DNA of 64,000 bases from Rhizobium sp. Root1203 (lineage in GTDB: Bacteria; Pseudomonadota; Alphaproteobacteria; Rhizobiales; Rhizobiaceae). The stretch spans positions 188,642 through 252,641 of the forward strand of contig NZ_LMCW01000012.1 in assembly GCF_001424945.1 (NCBI RefSeq), in the 5' to 3' direction. The position numbers and the translations under genes are program-made. Below the pieces are notes generated by a model, which had not been told where the DNA came from, searched no databases, and saw only the letters and a list, made by a program, of their open reading frames with translations. Below are positions 1 to 7,264 of this stretch, one piece after another (positions within the stretch are counted from its first letter, which is position 1; the number at the start of each line of letters is the position of its first letter).

Positions 1-441
1 ATCCCGCTGGTCATCCTGTGGTTCGGGATCGGCGAGGAATCGAAGCTGTTCCTCACCTCGCTCGGTGTGCTTTTCCCTGTCTATCTGAACACCTATCATG
101 GTGTTCGCAACGTCGACCGCGACCTGATCGAAATGGGTCGGGTCTACGGCATGGGCAGCTGGACATTGTTCAGGAAGGTGATCTTCCCCGGCGCGCTGCC
201 GTCGATCTTCGTCGGGCTTCGCTATGCACTCGGTATCATGTGGCTGACGCTGATCGTCTCGGAATCGATCGCCGCCTCGTCGGGTATCGGCCACATGGCC
301 AACAACGCCCGCGAGTTCATGATGACGGATGTCGTGGTGCTGGCGCTGGTGATCTACGCGGTGCTCGGCAAGCTCGCCGACGTCGTTGCCCGCGCCCTCG
401 AACGGCGGGCGCTCAAATGGAACCCGGTCTACCAGAAATAG
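1..441 (+). CDS. ssuC: ABC transporter permease, SsuC/TauC type (5' truncated)
   Basis: This is the C-terminal 146 residues of an inner-membrane permease of the aliphatic sulfonate/nitrate/taurine ABC family; the start lies left of the window and the frame is open from base 1. Hydrophobic segments alternate with the EAA-type cytoplasmic loop (around [20 protein letters not shown]), which contacts the ATPase. The family imports organosulfonates or related anions. The ATPase gene follows 10 bp downstream in the same direction, so the two are co-transcribed. The substrate cannot be fixed from the sequence: SsuC, TauC and NrtB permeases look alike at this level. Confidence 0.85.
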   Translation: MPLVILWFGIGEESKLFLTSLGVLFPVYLNTYHGVRNVDRDLIEMGRVYGMGSWTLFRKVIFPGALPSIFVGLRYALGIMWLTLIVSESIAASSGIGHMANNAREFMMTDVVVLALVIYAVLGKLADVVARALERRALKWNPVYQK

Positions 442-451
442 GAGAGACGCC

Positions 452-1276
452 ATGACCCTCATTGCGCATGAGCGTTTTCAAGGCGCTACGGACGAGCCGG
501 AATACGAAATAGACGACTCCGCTCCTACCATGGCCGGTGCCGCGTCGATTACGCTAAAGGGTCTCCAGAAGAGCTTCGGCGGCAACAGCGTGCTGCGCGG
601 CATCAGCCTGCATATTCCGGCCGGACAGTTCGTGGCCGTGATCGGCAAGAGCGGCTGCGGTAAAAGCACGCTGCTGCGGATTCTCATGGGACTCGACGAA
701 CCTACGGCGGGCGAACTGCATTTCGAGAATGCCGACGGGCTGGATGCCAAGGCCAACGCCCGCATCGTCTTCCAGGAGCCGCGGTTGCTGCCTTGGCTGA
801 GCGTCGTCGACAATGTCGTCGTCGGGCTCGGCGACAAGATCGACAAGCGGCTGGCACGCGGCGAAGCCGAGGCGGTGCTTGCCGAGGTGCAGCTTGCGGA
901 GAAGGCAGAGGAGTGGCCGGCGCGCCTTTCCGGTGGTCAGCGCCAACGGGTCGCGCTTGCGCGTGCGCTGGTGAGCAAGCCGGGCGTCCTTGCGCTCGAT
1001 GAGCCGCTTGGGGCGCTCGACGCCCTGACACGGATCAGCATGCAGGAGCTGTTGAACCGCGTCTGGCGCGAACTCGGTTTTACGGCGGTGCTGGTGACGC
1101 ACGACGTCAGCGAGGCGGTGCATCTGGCCGACCGCGTGATCGTGCTGGAGGAGGGGCGCATCGCTCTTGATCTGGCGATCCCGTATCCCCATCCTCGCCG
1201 TCACGGCAACCCGGCTCTTGCCGAGCTGGAAGGCAGGCTGCTTGCCGCCATTCTTGGGACGAACGGCGGCCATTGA
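452..1276 (+). CDS. ssuB: ABC transporter ATP-binding protein, SsuB type
   Basis: A 274-residue ATPase that would energise the permease just upstream. It shows Walker A (GKSGCGKST), the Q-loop ([10 protein letters not shown]), the signature LSGGQRQRV, Walker B ([11 protein letters not shown]) and the switch histidine (VTHD). The Q-loop sequence with RLLPW is typical of the SsuB/TauB/NrtD group. The ATG at 452 is preferred over an upstream in-frame ATG at 386 inside ssuC because GGAGAGACGCC precedes it. An N-terminal extension of about 30 residues before the ABC domain is longer than in E. coli SsuB and is common in rhizobial versions. The gene ends 18 bp before the convergent SRPBCC gene. Confidence 0.85.
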   Translation: MTLIAHERFQGATDEPEYEIDDSAPTMAGAASITLKGLQKSFGGNSVLRGISLHIPAGQFVAVIGKSGCGKSTLLRILMGLDEPTAGELHFENADGLDAKANARIVFQEPRLLPWLSVVDNVVVGLGDKIDKRLARGEAEAVLAEVQLAEKAEEWPARLSGGQRQRVALARALVSKPGVLALDEPLGALDALTRISMQELLNRVWRELGFTAVLVTHDVSEAVHLADRVIVLEEGRIALDLAIPYPHPRRHGNPALAELEGRLLAAILGTNGGH

Positions 1277-1294
1277 GCGGACGTTGCGCACGGC

Positions 1295-1771
1295 CTAGTG
1301 AACGACGCCTGCCTCGCGCTCGACGAATGCCTGAATCCGAGCGGCGAGGATTTCGGTTCCCTGCAGCCGTGAGCCGTTGTCGGCATAGCCGTCGAGGAAC
1401 ACAACTTGCTCGGTGAAGAGCATCTTCGTCCCCACGGCCGTGGCTTCGAACGTCACCGTTGCAAGGGACACCGAAATACGGGTGTCGCCAAGTTTCATGT
1501 CGTAGGCGTAGACGATGCGCGCGTTCGGGACGATGTCGATATAGCGTGCCTCGTAAACATGGAGGACGCCGTCGGTGTCGGCGACGTGGTTTCGCTCGGC
1601 TCCACCGACGCGAAAGTCGAGGCTATATTCCACCGGCGTCCATTCGTCGTGGCAGGCGAACCATTGGCGTTTGGCTTCGGAGTTGGCCCAGGCTGCGAAA
1701 ACGCGCGATATGGACGCCTTCATGTGGCGCTCGATGGTCAGCGTCGCGTGTTCGGCCGACGTGCTCTTCAT
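1295..1771 (-). CDS. SRPBCC (AHSA1-like) domain protein
   Basis: A 158-residue cytoplasmic protein with the START/Bet v1-like AHSA1 fold: an N-terminal helix-strand (ATLTIERHMKASISRVFAAW), then a beta-rich middle (EYSLDFRVGG, TFEATAVGTKMLFTEQ) and a C-terminal helix. Such proteins bind hydrophobic ligands. In many bacteria they are paired with an ArsR regulator, as here: the gene is third in a GST-ArsR-SRPBCC run and starts 82 bp after the ArsR stop. The start at 1771 has GGGAGAAC upstream. The ligand is unknown; co-expression with a glutathione transferase suggests handling of a small organic electrophile (inference). Confidence 0.8.
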   Translation of the reverse strand: MKSTSAEHATLTIERHMKASISRVFAAWANSEAKRQWFACHDEWTPVEYSLDFRVGGAERNHVADTDGVLHVYEARYIDIVPNARIVYAYDMKLGDTRISVSLATVTFEATAVGTKMLFTEQVVFLDGYADNGSRLQGTEILAARIQAFVEREAGVVH

Positions 1772-1853
1772 GATGTTCTCCCTAGGGCATTTCCGCTTTT
1801 CGCCGAATGGCGAAAACGTCCTATCTTTTTGTTTCTACGCAATTTCTGATAGT

Positions 1854-2186
1854 CTAGTCCGCTTGTTCGTCGGCGAGAAACAGGTCCAACCGGTCAAAGG
1901 TCGTATTCCAGCTGGCCTTGCGCTCGGCCAGCCAGCGCTCCAGGTTTGCCAGCGCCTCCTGCTGCAAGCGGTAGGTCCGCACCCGGCCGGTCTTGACCGA
2001 GCGTACCAGGCCGCTTTCCTCCAACACGCCAAGATGCTTCATGACAGTGGGCAGGGCCATGGAAAAAGGCTCCGCCAGTTCCGACACGGATGCCGGCCCA
2101 CGGCCGAGGCGATCGATCATGCCTCGGCGACTGCGATCGGCGAGCGCGTGGAACATGCGGTCAAGGCTGGCTGGCTCCGGCATCAT
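1854..2186 (-). CDS. ArsR/SmtB-family transcriptional regulator
   Basis: A 110-residue winged-helix regulator. A helix-turn-helix is visible around SVSELAEPFSMALPTVMKHL, followed by the wing (GLVRSVKTGRVRTYRL). There are no cysteine clusters of the kind that bind arsenic or cadmium, so a metal sensor is unlikely. It belongs to the ArsR type usually paired with SRPBCC proteins. Its ATG overlaps the stop codon of the upstream GST gene (ATGA), indicating translational coupling. It probably represses its own operon through the repeats at 2891-2966. Confidence 0.85.
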   Translation of the reverse strand: MMPEPASLDRMFHALADRSRRGMIDRLGRGPASVSELAEPFSMALPTVMKHLGVLEESGLVRSVKTGRVRTYRLQQEALANLERWLAERKASWNTTFDRLDLFLADEQAD

Positions 2187-2866
2187 TCGGCGGCGTTCGG
2201 CCGGAATCGGGCAGGCAGGTTTTCGCGGTAAGGATAGAATTTGAAATAGGGCATCGCTTGCCGCAGAACCCTTTCAAAGGATGGCCGCTCCAGCAGCCGT
2301 TGGTAATAGGCTTTCAGTCGCGGTTGATCGTCGCCGAACGGTACGAGCGTCTCGGCATAGAAGAGGGCGGGCGCTGCACCGCAATCGGCAAGGGTAAAGC
2401 TGTCGCCGGTGATCCACCTGCGTCCGTCGAGTTGCCGTTCGATGATCCCGTAGGCTTTCAGGAGCGCTCTCCTGGCGTCGTCCGCGCGGCTCTCATCGCC
2501 GTTCTGACGCAGGCGCTCGGCGACAATCTGCTGCATCGGCTCCTGAACGTAGAGATCGTAGAACCGGTCCCAAAGCCGTACTTCCAGCGCATGGTCGAAG
2601 TCTTCCGGCACAAGGCGCAGGGGTCCGGGATAGTATCGGTCGAGATATTCCACGATGATCGACGTCTCCGGGACGGTGCGATCGCGCGCTTCGTCGCGCA
2701 GGGCGGGCATCTTGCCGAGAGGCGAGAGACGCAAGAAGGCCGCTCTCGACGCCTCGTCGCCGAGATCGACAAGGACGGCCTCGAAGGGCGTGCCGTTCTC
2801 ATAGAGCGCGACCAGTACCTTGTGGCAGAAGGAAGCAAGCGGATGCTGATGAAGGAAGAGTGTCAT
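2183..2866 (-). CDS. glutathione S-transferase family protein
   Basis: A 227-residue protein with an N-terminal thioredoxin-like GST domain (about residues 1-80, with the glutathione-binding PETSIIVEYLD segment) and an all-helical C-terminal domain (about 95-205). It conjugates glutathione to electrophiles or acts as a reductase/isomerase. The N-terminal FLHQHPLASFCHKV has Ser and Cys near the usual catalytic position. It is the first gene of a probable three-gene operon with ArsR and SRPBCC genes, and starts behind GAAAGGTGATGGC. The substrate is not evident. Confidence 0.85.
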   Translation of the reverse strand: MTLFLHQHPLASFCHKVLVALYENGTPFEAVLVDLGDEASRAAFLRLSPLGKMPALRDEARDRTVPETSIIVEYLDRYYPGPLRLVPEDFDHALEVRLWDRFYDLYVQEPMQQIVAERLRQNGDESRADDARRALLKAYGIIERQLDGRRWITGDSFTLADCGAAPALFYAETLVPFGDDQPRLKAYYQRLLERPSFERVLRQAMPYFKFYPYRENLPARFRPNAAE

Positions 2867-2890
2867 GCCATCACCTTTCGTCCCATTGGA

Positions 2891-2966
2891 AACTTATAGG
2901 TTTGGCTAAGTATCAGCTCTTGGGCTTGGCGGCAATCGATTAGTTATCCAATTGGCTAAGTTATTA
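2891..2966 (-). promoter_or_regulatory. candidate operator region of the GST-ArsR-SRPBCC operon
   Basis: Immediately upstream of the GST start the decamer TTGGCTAAGT occurs twice on the + strand, at 2902-2911 and 2952-2961, 50 bp apart. The second copy lies in a near-palindrome, TTATCCAATTGGCTAA, centred on CCAATTGG. The first is preceded by the partly inverted AACTTA at 2891-2896. The A+T-rich region between is a likely promoter. Repeats of this kind are what an autoregulating ArsR repressor would bind; assignment to this regulator is inference. Confidence 0.4.
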
Positions 2967-3007
2967 TCTGCGTGACCACGACCGGGATTGTGCCGGTGCC
3001 CACCGCC

Positions 3008-3823
3008 TCAAGCCAGCCGTGCGATTACCAGGTGGCCAGGGGTCGGCTGACCGTCTTCCATGCGGACGTTGATGTCGGCGATCTCGATCAGTTCGAATCC
3101 GGTCGACGCCAGACGTTCACGGACATAGGATTCGGCGTGCGCGAAGCGCTGACGCGGGCCGACCATGTAGCTGCGGCCTTCGAGGGTGGCATCCGGCAGG
3201 GTCTCGGATGAGAAAATGAACAGGCCGCCCTGCGTCAGGTTCTCTGCAGCGCCAAAGAAGAGCGGCTCGAGCGCACCGAGATAGGGCAAGACGTCGGTGG
3301 CGGTGATGAGGTCGAAGGGCTCTTCGTCATTGTCCTCCAGGAAGTCTTCGGCTTCAGCGACGAACAATGTCTCGTAGAGATCCTTCTCGTGGGCGAGCTC
3401 GACCATGTTTTCCGAAAGGTCGATACCGGTCATATCCTCGCACAGATCGCGCAGGGTGCCGCCAGTCAGTCCCGTGCCGCAGCCGAGATCCAGCATGCGT
3501 TTGAATGGGCCGAGCTTCAGCTCCTGCAGGCGTTGGCGTACGAGCATGGGAACGTGGTAGCCGAGCTGTTCGACGAGGACGTCCTCGAAGACCTCGGCAT
3601 GTTGGTCGAACAGCGTCTCGACATAGGCATCCGGGGCCTTGGCCGGTGTTTCGCCGCGCCCCATGGCAGCGATACGCACGGCTGCGCCGCCATGGTCATC
3701 CGGATCGATTGCGAGGACTTCCTCATAGGCTTTCACGGCCGCATCGACATCGCCGGCCTTTTCCAAAGCCAGCGCCCTGTTGTAGGCTTCCGCAAGTGCG
3801 TCTTCATCGATCTTCTTGGCCAT
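3008..3823 (-). CDS. TPR-containing class I SAM-dependent methyltransferase
   Basis: A 271-residue cytoplasmic protein. Residues about 5-50 form a tetratricopeptide-like pair of helices (ALAEAYNRALALEKAGDVDA...). From about 95 on there is a Rossmann methyltransferase: motif I LDLGCGTGLTG, acidic motif II GIDLSENM, and the LITATDVLPYLG segment. The substrate is not identifiable; family members methylate small molecules or proteins. It is monocistronic, between the GST operon and usg. The start at 3823 (MAKKIDEDALAEA) gives the normal family length. Confidence 0.85.
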   Translation of the reverse strand: MAKKIDEDALAEAYNRALALEKAGDVDAAVKAYEEVLAIDPDDHGGAAVRIAAMGRGETPAKAPDAYVETLFDQHAEVFEDVLVEQLGYHVPMLVRQRLQELKLGPFKRMLDLGCGTGLTGGTLRDLCEDMTGIDLSENMVELAHEKDLYETLFVAEAEDFLEDNDEEPFDLITATDVLPYLGALEPLFFGAAENLTQGGLFIFSSETLPDATLEGRSYMVGPRQRFAHAESYVRERLASTGFELIEIADINVRMEDGQPTPGHLVIARLA

Positions 3824-3997
3824 AGCAATTCACCACCGTTCTATCTCTTGCGCAGCCTCTACGGCGACTGGTCGGCTTTTGCAATGGCTGCCTTCACGCA
3901 GCATCCCGGCAGTCTCGAAGGCGCGCTCGTCCACGGAGCCGGTGGACGTCATTCGTCCGCCACGGCACGCACGTCAGATGGGATCTGCAGCCGAGCG

Positions 3998-4264
3998 CTA
4001 GTTGATGATAAATTCACCCTTCAGCGCCCGCCACTCGGTTGCCGAGATCAGCTTGCGATGAATGTAGCGCACCGAATGCAATGGCCCGTCCAGTTTTTCC
4101 TGCCAGAACTTCAGGAAGCCGCGCATCTCGGGAAAATCCGGGGCGAGGTCGTATTCCTGCCATATATAGGTCTGGAGAATCGCCTTGTGATCCGGCATGC
4201 GGTAGATGATCTGGGCTGTGGTCAGGCCGTAACCCTGAAGCTGTCTTTCCATTTCCTTGTGCAT
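3998..4264 (-). CDS. usg: Usg family protein
   Basis: A small basic-acidic protein of 88 residues of the Usg family, found almost only in alphaproteobacteria and of unknown biochemical role. Recognisable stretches are LTTAQIIYRMPDH and the C-terminal RKLISATEWRALKGEFIIN. A longer reading from a GTG at 4288 is possible, but the ATG at 4264 is preceded by GAGAAGCGAGACG and fits the family length. The 174 bp between this gene and the methyltransferase start contain only an imperfect hairpin around 3941-3962. Confidence 0.8.
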   Translation of the reverse strand: MHKEMERQLQGYGLTTAQIIYRMPDHKAILQTYIWQEYDLAPDFPEMRGFLKFWQEKLDGPLHSVRYIHRKLISATEWRALKGEFIIN

Positions 4265-4422
4265 CGTCGTCTCGCTTCTCGTTCCCACTCGGCGCCTATC
4301 AGCGCCCAGTGAAATGGAACCATGACATGGTTAACCGAAGCTTGAGAAAAAGCCAGCAAAAGAAAAGTTTCTTTGTGTTTTCAGTGTGTTAGCAGCTAAC
4401 TCAGAGGAGTGCTGCCAGATCC

Positions 4423-5253
4423 TCATCGTTTCAGGTGGCGGGTCAGCCGACGCTCGATCCAGCCCCAGAGGTGACGGAGCGCCTCGACCATGCTGAGATA
4501 GAAGATCGCCGCCCACAGGTAGGTCTGGTAGTCGAAGGTGCGGGAGAAGGCGTAGCGCGTCTCTCCCATCAGGTCGAGCACGGTGATGATGGCGACGACA
4601 GCCGATCCCTTGATGAGGAGAATGATCTCGTTGCCGTAGGGGCGCAGCGCCACGATGAGGGCCTGGGGCAGGATGATCTTGCCGAAAGCCACGGCCTTGT
4701 GAATGCCGAGCGATGCCGCCGCCTCATGCTGGCCGCGCGGTACGCTCTCGATGGCGCCGCGCAGGATCTCGGCCTGATAGGCGGCAGTGTTGATCGTCAT
4801 CGCAAACAGGCCGCAATACCAGGCATCGCGGAAGAACCACCAGAGACCGACTGACTCGAGCTGCGGACGGAACTGGCCGAGGCCGTAGTAGATGAGGAAC
4901 AGCTGTGCGAGCAGCGGCGTGCCGCGGAATACGTAGACATAGCAATAAGCTATCCCGTTGATCAGCTTGTTCGGCGACATTCGCGCGAAGGCGAGCGGCA
5001 GGGAGAGGATGGCGCCGCAGATCACCGATATCGTAACGAGGGTGATCGTCGTGAAGAGGCCGTGGATATAGCGCGGGCCGTAGCGGGTAAATTTTTCGGG
5101 GTCCCAGCCATTGATCACCATTGCGACCAGGACGGCCGCGAGAACGATCCAAAGGCCGACAACTCCATAGCCGGTGACGCGCGCACCCGTGATACGCTTG
5201 CGCGCCTCCTTGGGTGCCGGCTGCGGCGGGATCAGGACCTGGGCGTAGCTCAT
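4423..5253 (-). CDS. polar amino acid ABC transporter permease (HisM/OccM type)
   Basis: A 276-residue inner-membrane permease of the His/Glu/Gln/Arg family. After a cytoplasmic N-terminus come five or so membrane helices and the conserved EAA loop (GAIESVPRGQHEAAASLGI...). It forms a heterodimer with the permease encoded just upstream; its ATG overlaps that gene's stop by 4 bp. An upstream in-frame extension is rejected because it lies wholly within the neighbour and adds non-homologous sequence. No ATPase gene follows: the next gene downstream is usg. Substrate is probably a basic or opine-like amino acid, judged from the binding protein. Confidence 0.88.
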   Translation of the reverse strand: MSYAQVLIPPQPAPKEARKRITGARVTGYGVVGLWIVLAAVLVAMVINGWDPEKFTRYGPRYIHGLFTTITLVTISVICGAILSLPLAFARMSPNKLINGIAYCYVYVFRGTPLLAQLFLIYYGLGQFRPQLESVGLWWFFRDAWYCGLFAMTINTAAYQAEILRGAIESVPRGQHEAAASLGIHKAVAFGKIILPQALIVALRPYGNEIILLIKGSAVVAIITVLDLMGETRYAFSRTFDYQTYLWAAIFYLSMVEALRHLWGWIERRLTRHLKR

Positions 5254-6053
5254 CGGCGGACCTCCGAGCGCTTGGTCCAGCGTTCGATGTAGCTGAGACC
5301 GATGGAGGAAATAACGGCGAGCCCGAGATAGATCGCGCAGGCGACGGTGTAGAACAGAAACGCCTGCTTGGTGACCTTCACCGCGACACCGGTCTGGCGC
5401 AATATGTCGGCCAGTCCGATGATCGAGACATAGGACGTGTCCTTGAGCAGGATCATCCAGAGATTGACGAGGCCGGGGAGCGCGATGCGCACAAGCTGCG
5501 GCAGGACGATGAGCGTCATCGTGCGTCCGCGGTGGAGGCCGAGCGCATCGCCCGCTTCGTATTGGCCCTTGGGGATGGCGCGGAAGGCCGACAGCAAGAC
5601 TTCTGCGCAATAGGAGGAAAAGACCACGGACAGGGCGATCACGCCTGCAAAGAAGGCGTTTATCTCGACGCGCCCGTCATAGCCGAAGGATGCGAGAACC
5701 GATTGGATGAGGATCTGCATGCCGTAGTAGATGATGAACAGCGTCAGCAGTTCCGGCAGGCCTCGAAAGATCGTGGTGTAGATGCCGGCGGCAAGGCGCA
5801 CCGATTTTTCCTCGGACTGCTGGCCGAGAGCAACCGCGAAGCCGATGAGGAGGCCGATCGGCAGCGTCACGAGTGCGACAGCAATCGTGACCTTCAGGCC
5901 GGCGGCAATCTCGTCGCCCCAGCCGGTATCTCCGCAGGCAAGGATCGTCGAAGAGCCGAACCAGGTGAAAAGCCCAGCAGGTCCGCAAAGCGGATCAAAC
6001 ACATATCCAATCCAGGTCCACAACGAACCCAGCGCGGAAAATAATCCGCCCAT
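5250..6053 (-). CDS. polar amino acid ABC transporter permease (HisQ/OccQ type)
   Basis: A 267-residue permease partner of the HisM-type protein encoded next. It carries the EAA loop (AFRAIPKGQYEAGDALGL) and the KDTSYVSIIGLADILRQT segment typical of HisQ/ArtQ. An upstream TTG at 6110 would add 19 residues, but it falls directly in the U-tract of a hairpin. The ATG at 6053 is instead preceded by a strong GAGGGGAAGAG, so 6053 is chosen. The N-terminal region holds a cysteine-containing loop between the first two hydrophobic segments (about residues 15-45). Confidence 0.85.
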   Translation of the reverse strand: MGGLFSALGSLWTWIGYVFDPLCGPAGLFTWFGSSTILACGDTGWGDEIAAGLKVTIAVALVTLPIGLLIGFAVALGQQSEEKSVRLAAGIYTTIFRGLPELLTLFIIYYGMQILIQSVLASFGYDGRVEINAFFAGVIALSVVFSSYCAEVLLSAFRAIPKGQYEAGDALGLHRGRTMTLIVLPQLVRIALPGLVNLWMILLKDTSYVSIIGLADILRQTGVAVKVTKQAFLFYTVACAIYLGLAVISSIGLSYIERWTKRSEVRR

Positions 6054-6102
6054 GCCACTCTTCCCCTCGCGGCTTTTTGCCGCTTTGATCTTGCTATCTT
6101 TG

Positions 6103-6139
6103 TCAAACAAAAATGGCGGAAGGGCAAGCCTTCCGCCAT
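6103..6139 (-). terminator. intercistronic terminator/attenuator between binding protein and permeases
   Basis: An 11-bp perfect stem (6113-6123 with 6129-6139, loop GCAAG) followed on the minus strand by TTTTTGTTTG. It lies between the binding-protein stop (6168) and the permease start (6053). Such partial terminators commonly make binding protein more abundant than permease, and may stabilise the upstream message. Confidence 0.75.
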
Positions 6140-6167
6140 CACCTTTGTCAGCGGCGTACAGAATTTA

Positions 6168-6941
6168 TCATTCGCCGTAAACGTTGAAGTCGAAGTACTT
6201 GTCCTGGATCTTCTTGTAGGTGCCGTCGGCGCGGATTGCAGCGATCGCCGTGTTCAGCTTTTCGCGCAGCGGATCGCCTTGACGGACGGCAATGCCGGCG
6301 CCTACGCCGTTGATTTCCTTGTCGACGGGAAGTGTCGTCAGGATCTTGCAGCATGCGCCGGCATCCGACTTGACCCACTGAGAGAGCACCACGACGTCAT
6401 CGATGACGGCATCGACGCGGCCGTTGGCGATATCGAGCTTGTACTCGTCGGCGGTCGGGTAAAGCTTAAGCTCGGTGTCGGGAAGATGCTTTTCAGCGTA
6501 ATTGGAGTGGGTCGTGGACGTCTGCGCGCCGATCGTCTTGCCCTTGAGGCCGGCAACGTCGGTGACGGTCGAGTCCTTAGGCACGGCGACTGCCGGCGGG
6601 GTGTTGTAGTACTTGTTGGTGAAGTCGACGAGCTTGGAGCGCTCCGGCGTAATCGACATGGACGAGATGATCATGTCGAACTTCTTTGCCTGCAGGGCGG
6701 GGATGATACCGTCCCAGTCGCTGCTGACGATGGTGCATTCGGCTTTCATTTCGGCGCAGAGCGCGCGAGCGATATCCATATCGAAGCCGAGGAACTGGCC
6801 GCTGGCGTCGACATACTCGAAGGGCGGGTAGGTCGAGTCGGTGCCGATGACATACTTCTCGCCATCGGCCATTGCCGAGCCGGCGAATAGTGACATCGCG
6901 GCGATCGAGGCGGCAGCGAGAAAACGGGTGGAGATGCGCAT
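6168..6941 (-). CDS. periplasmic amino acid-binding protein (HisJ/ArgT family)
   Basis: A 257-residue secreted solute-binding protein. A signal peptide of about 25 residues ends near GSAMA-DG. The mature protein begins with the family motif (YVIGTDSTYPPFEYVD), followed by GFDMDIARALC and two alpha/beta lobes of the lysine/arginine/ornithine/histidine-binding class. It contains an adjacent CC pair (DAGACCKIL), also seen in ArgT/HisJ relatives. It is the first gene of the cluster, expressed ahead of two permeases across an attenuator-like hairpin. A leader hairpin sits 63-81 nt upstream of the start. Confidence 0.88.
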   Translation of the reverse strand: MRISTRFLAAASIAAMSLFAGSAMADGEKYVIGTDSTYPPFEYVDASGQFLGFDMDIARALCAEMKAECTIVSSDWDGIIPALQAKKFDMIISSMSITPERSKLVDFTNKYYNTPPAVAVPKDSTVTDVAGLKGKTIGAQTSTTHSNYAEKHLPDTELKLYPTADEYKLDIANGRVDAVIDDVVVLSQWVKSDAGACCKILTTLPVDKEINGVGAGIAVRQGDPLREKLNTAIAAIRADGTYKKIQDKYFDFNVYGE

Positions 6942-7264
6942 GTTAGTCCTCTCTGTTGGTGACCGCCGACCATCTTCTTGTTTTGCGGCGGCGGCCCGGA
7001 TGGGGCGCTGCCTAGCAGCGCCTTACCCCGATAATCAATCTCTTTCTGCTAAAATTGCAACTGGAATCGCAGCGCTCTTGTGCCCTGCAAACAACGACTG
7101 AGATGAACATTGGCCCACCGCCACATTCATACCGGGTTAATGCGGCAGTTCCTAAAAGCGTGGAACAGATTCAACCGTGCTCAGTTTCTGGACGCTGGTT
7201 TGCGTCCCGCAGCAGACGCGGCAACGAACGCGCCCAAGAGAAGAAGTCATCAAGAGGAGCCCCT
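6942..7264. other. divergent intergenic region between binding protein and OmpA-like gene
   Basis: 323 bp without a gene. It holds both outward promoters, not individually identified. One perfect 7-bp stem, GGCGCTG/CAGCGCC (7004-7010 with 7016-7022, loop CCTAG), has flanking GGGG/CCCC runs and would fall in the 5' leader of the binding-protein message. It has no U-tract, so it is probably an mRNA structure rather than a terminator. Confidence 0.5.

Noticed and set aside
4331..4345. Possible CtrA site (TTAA-N7-TTGA) upstream of usg
   Set aside because: One half site is imperfect and there is no second site; a chance match cannot be excluded.
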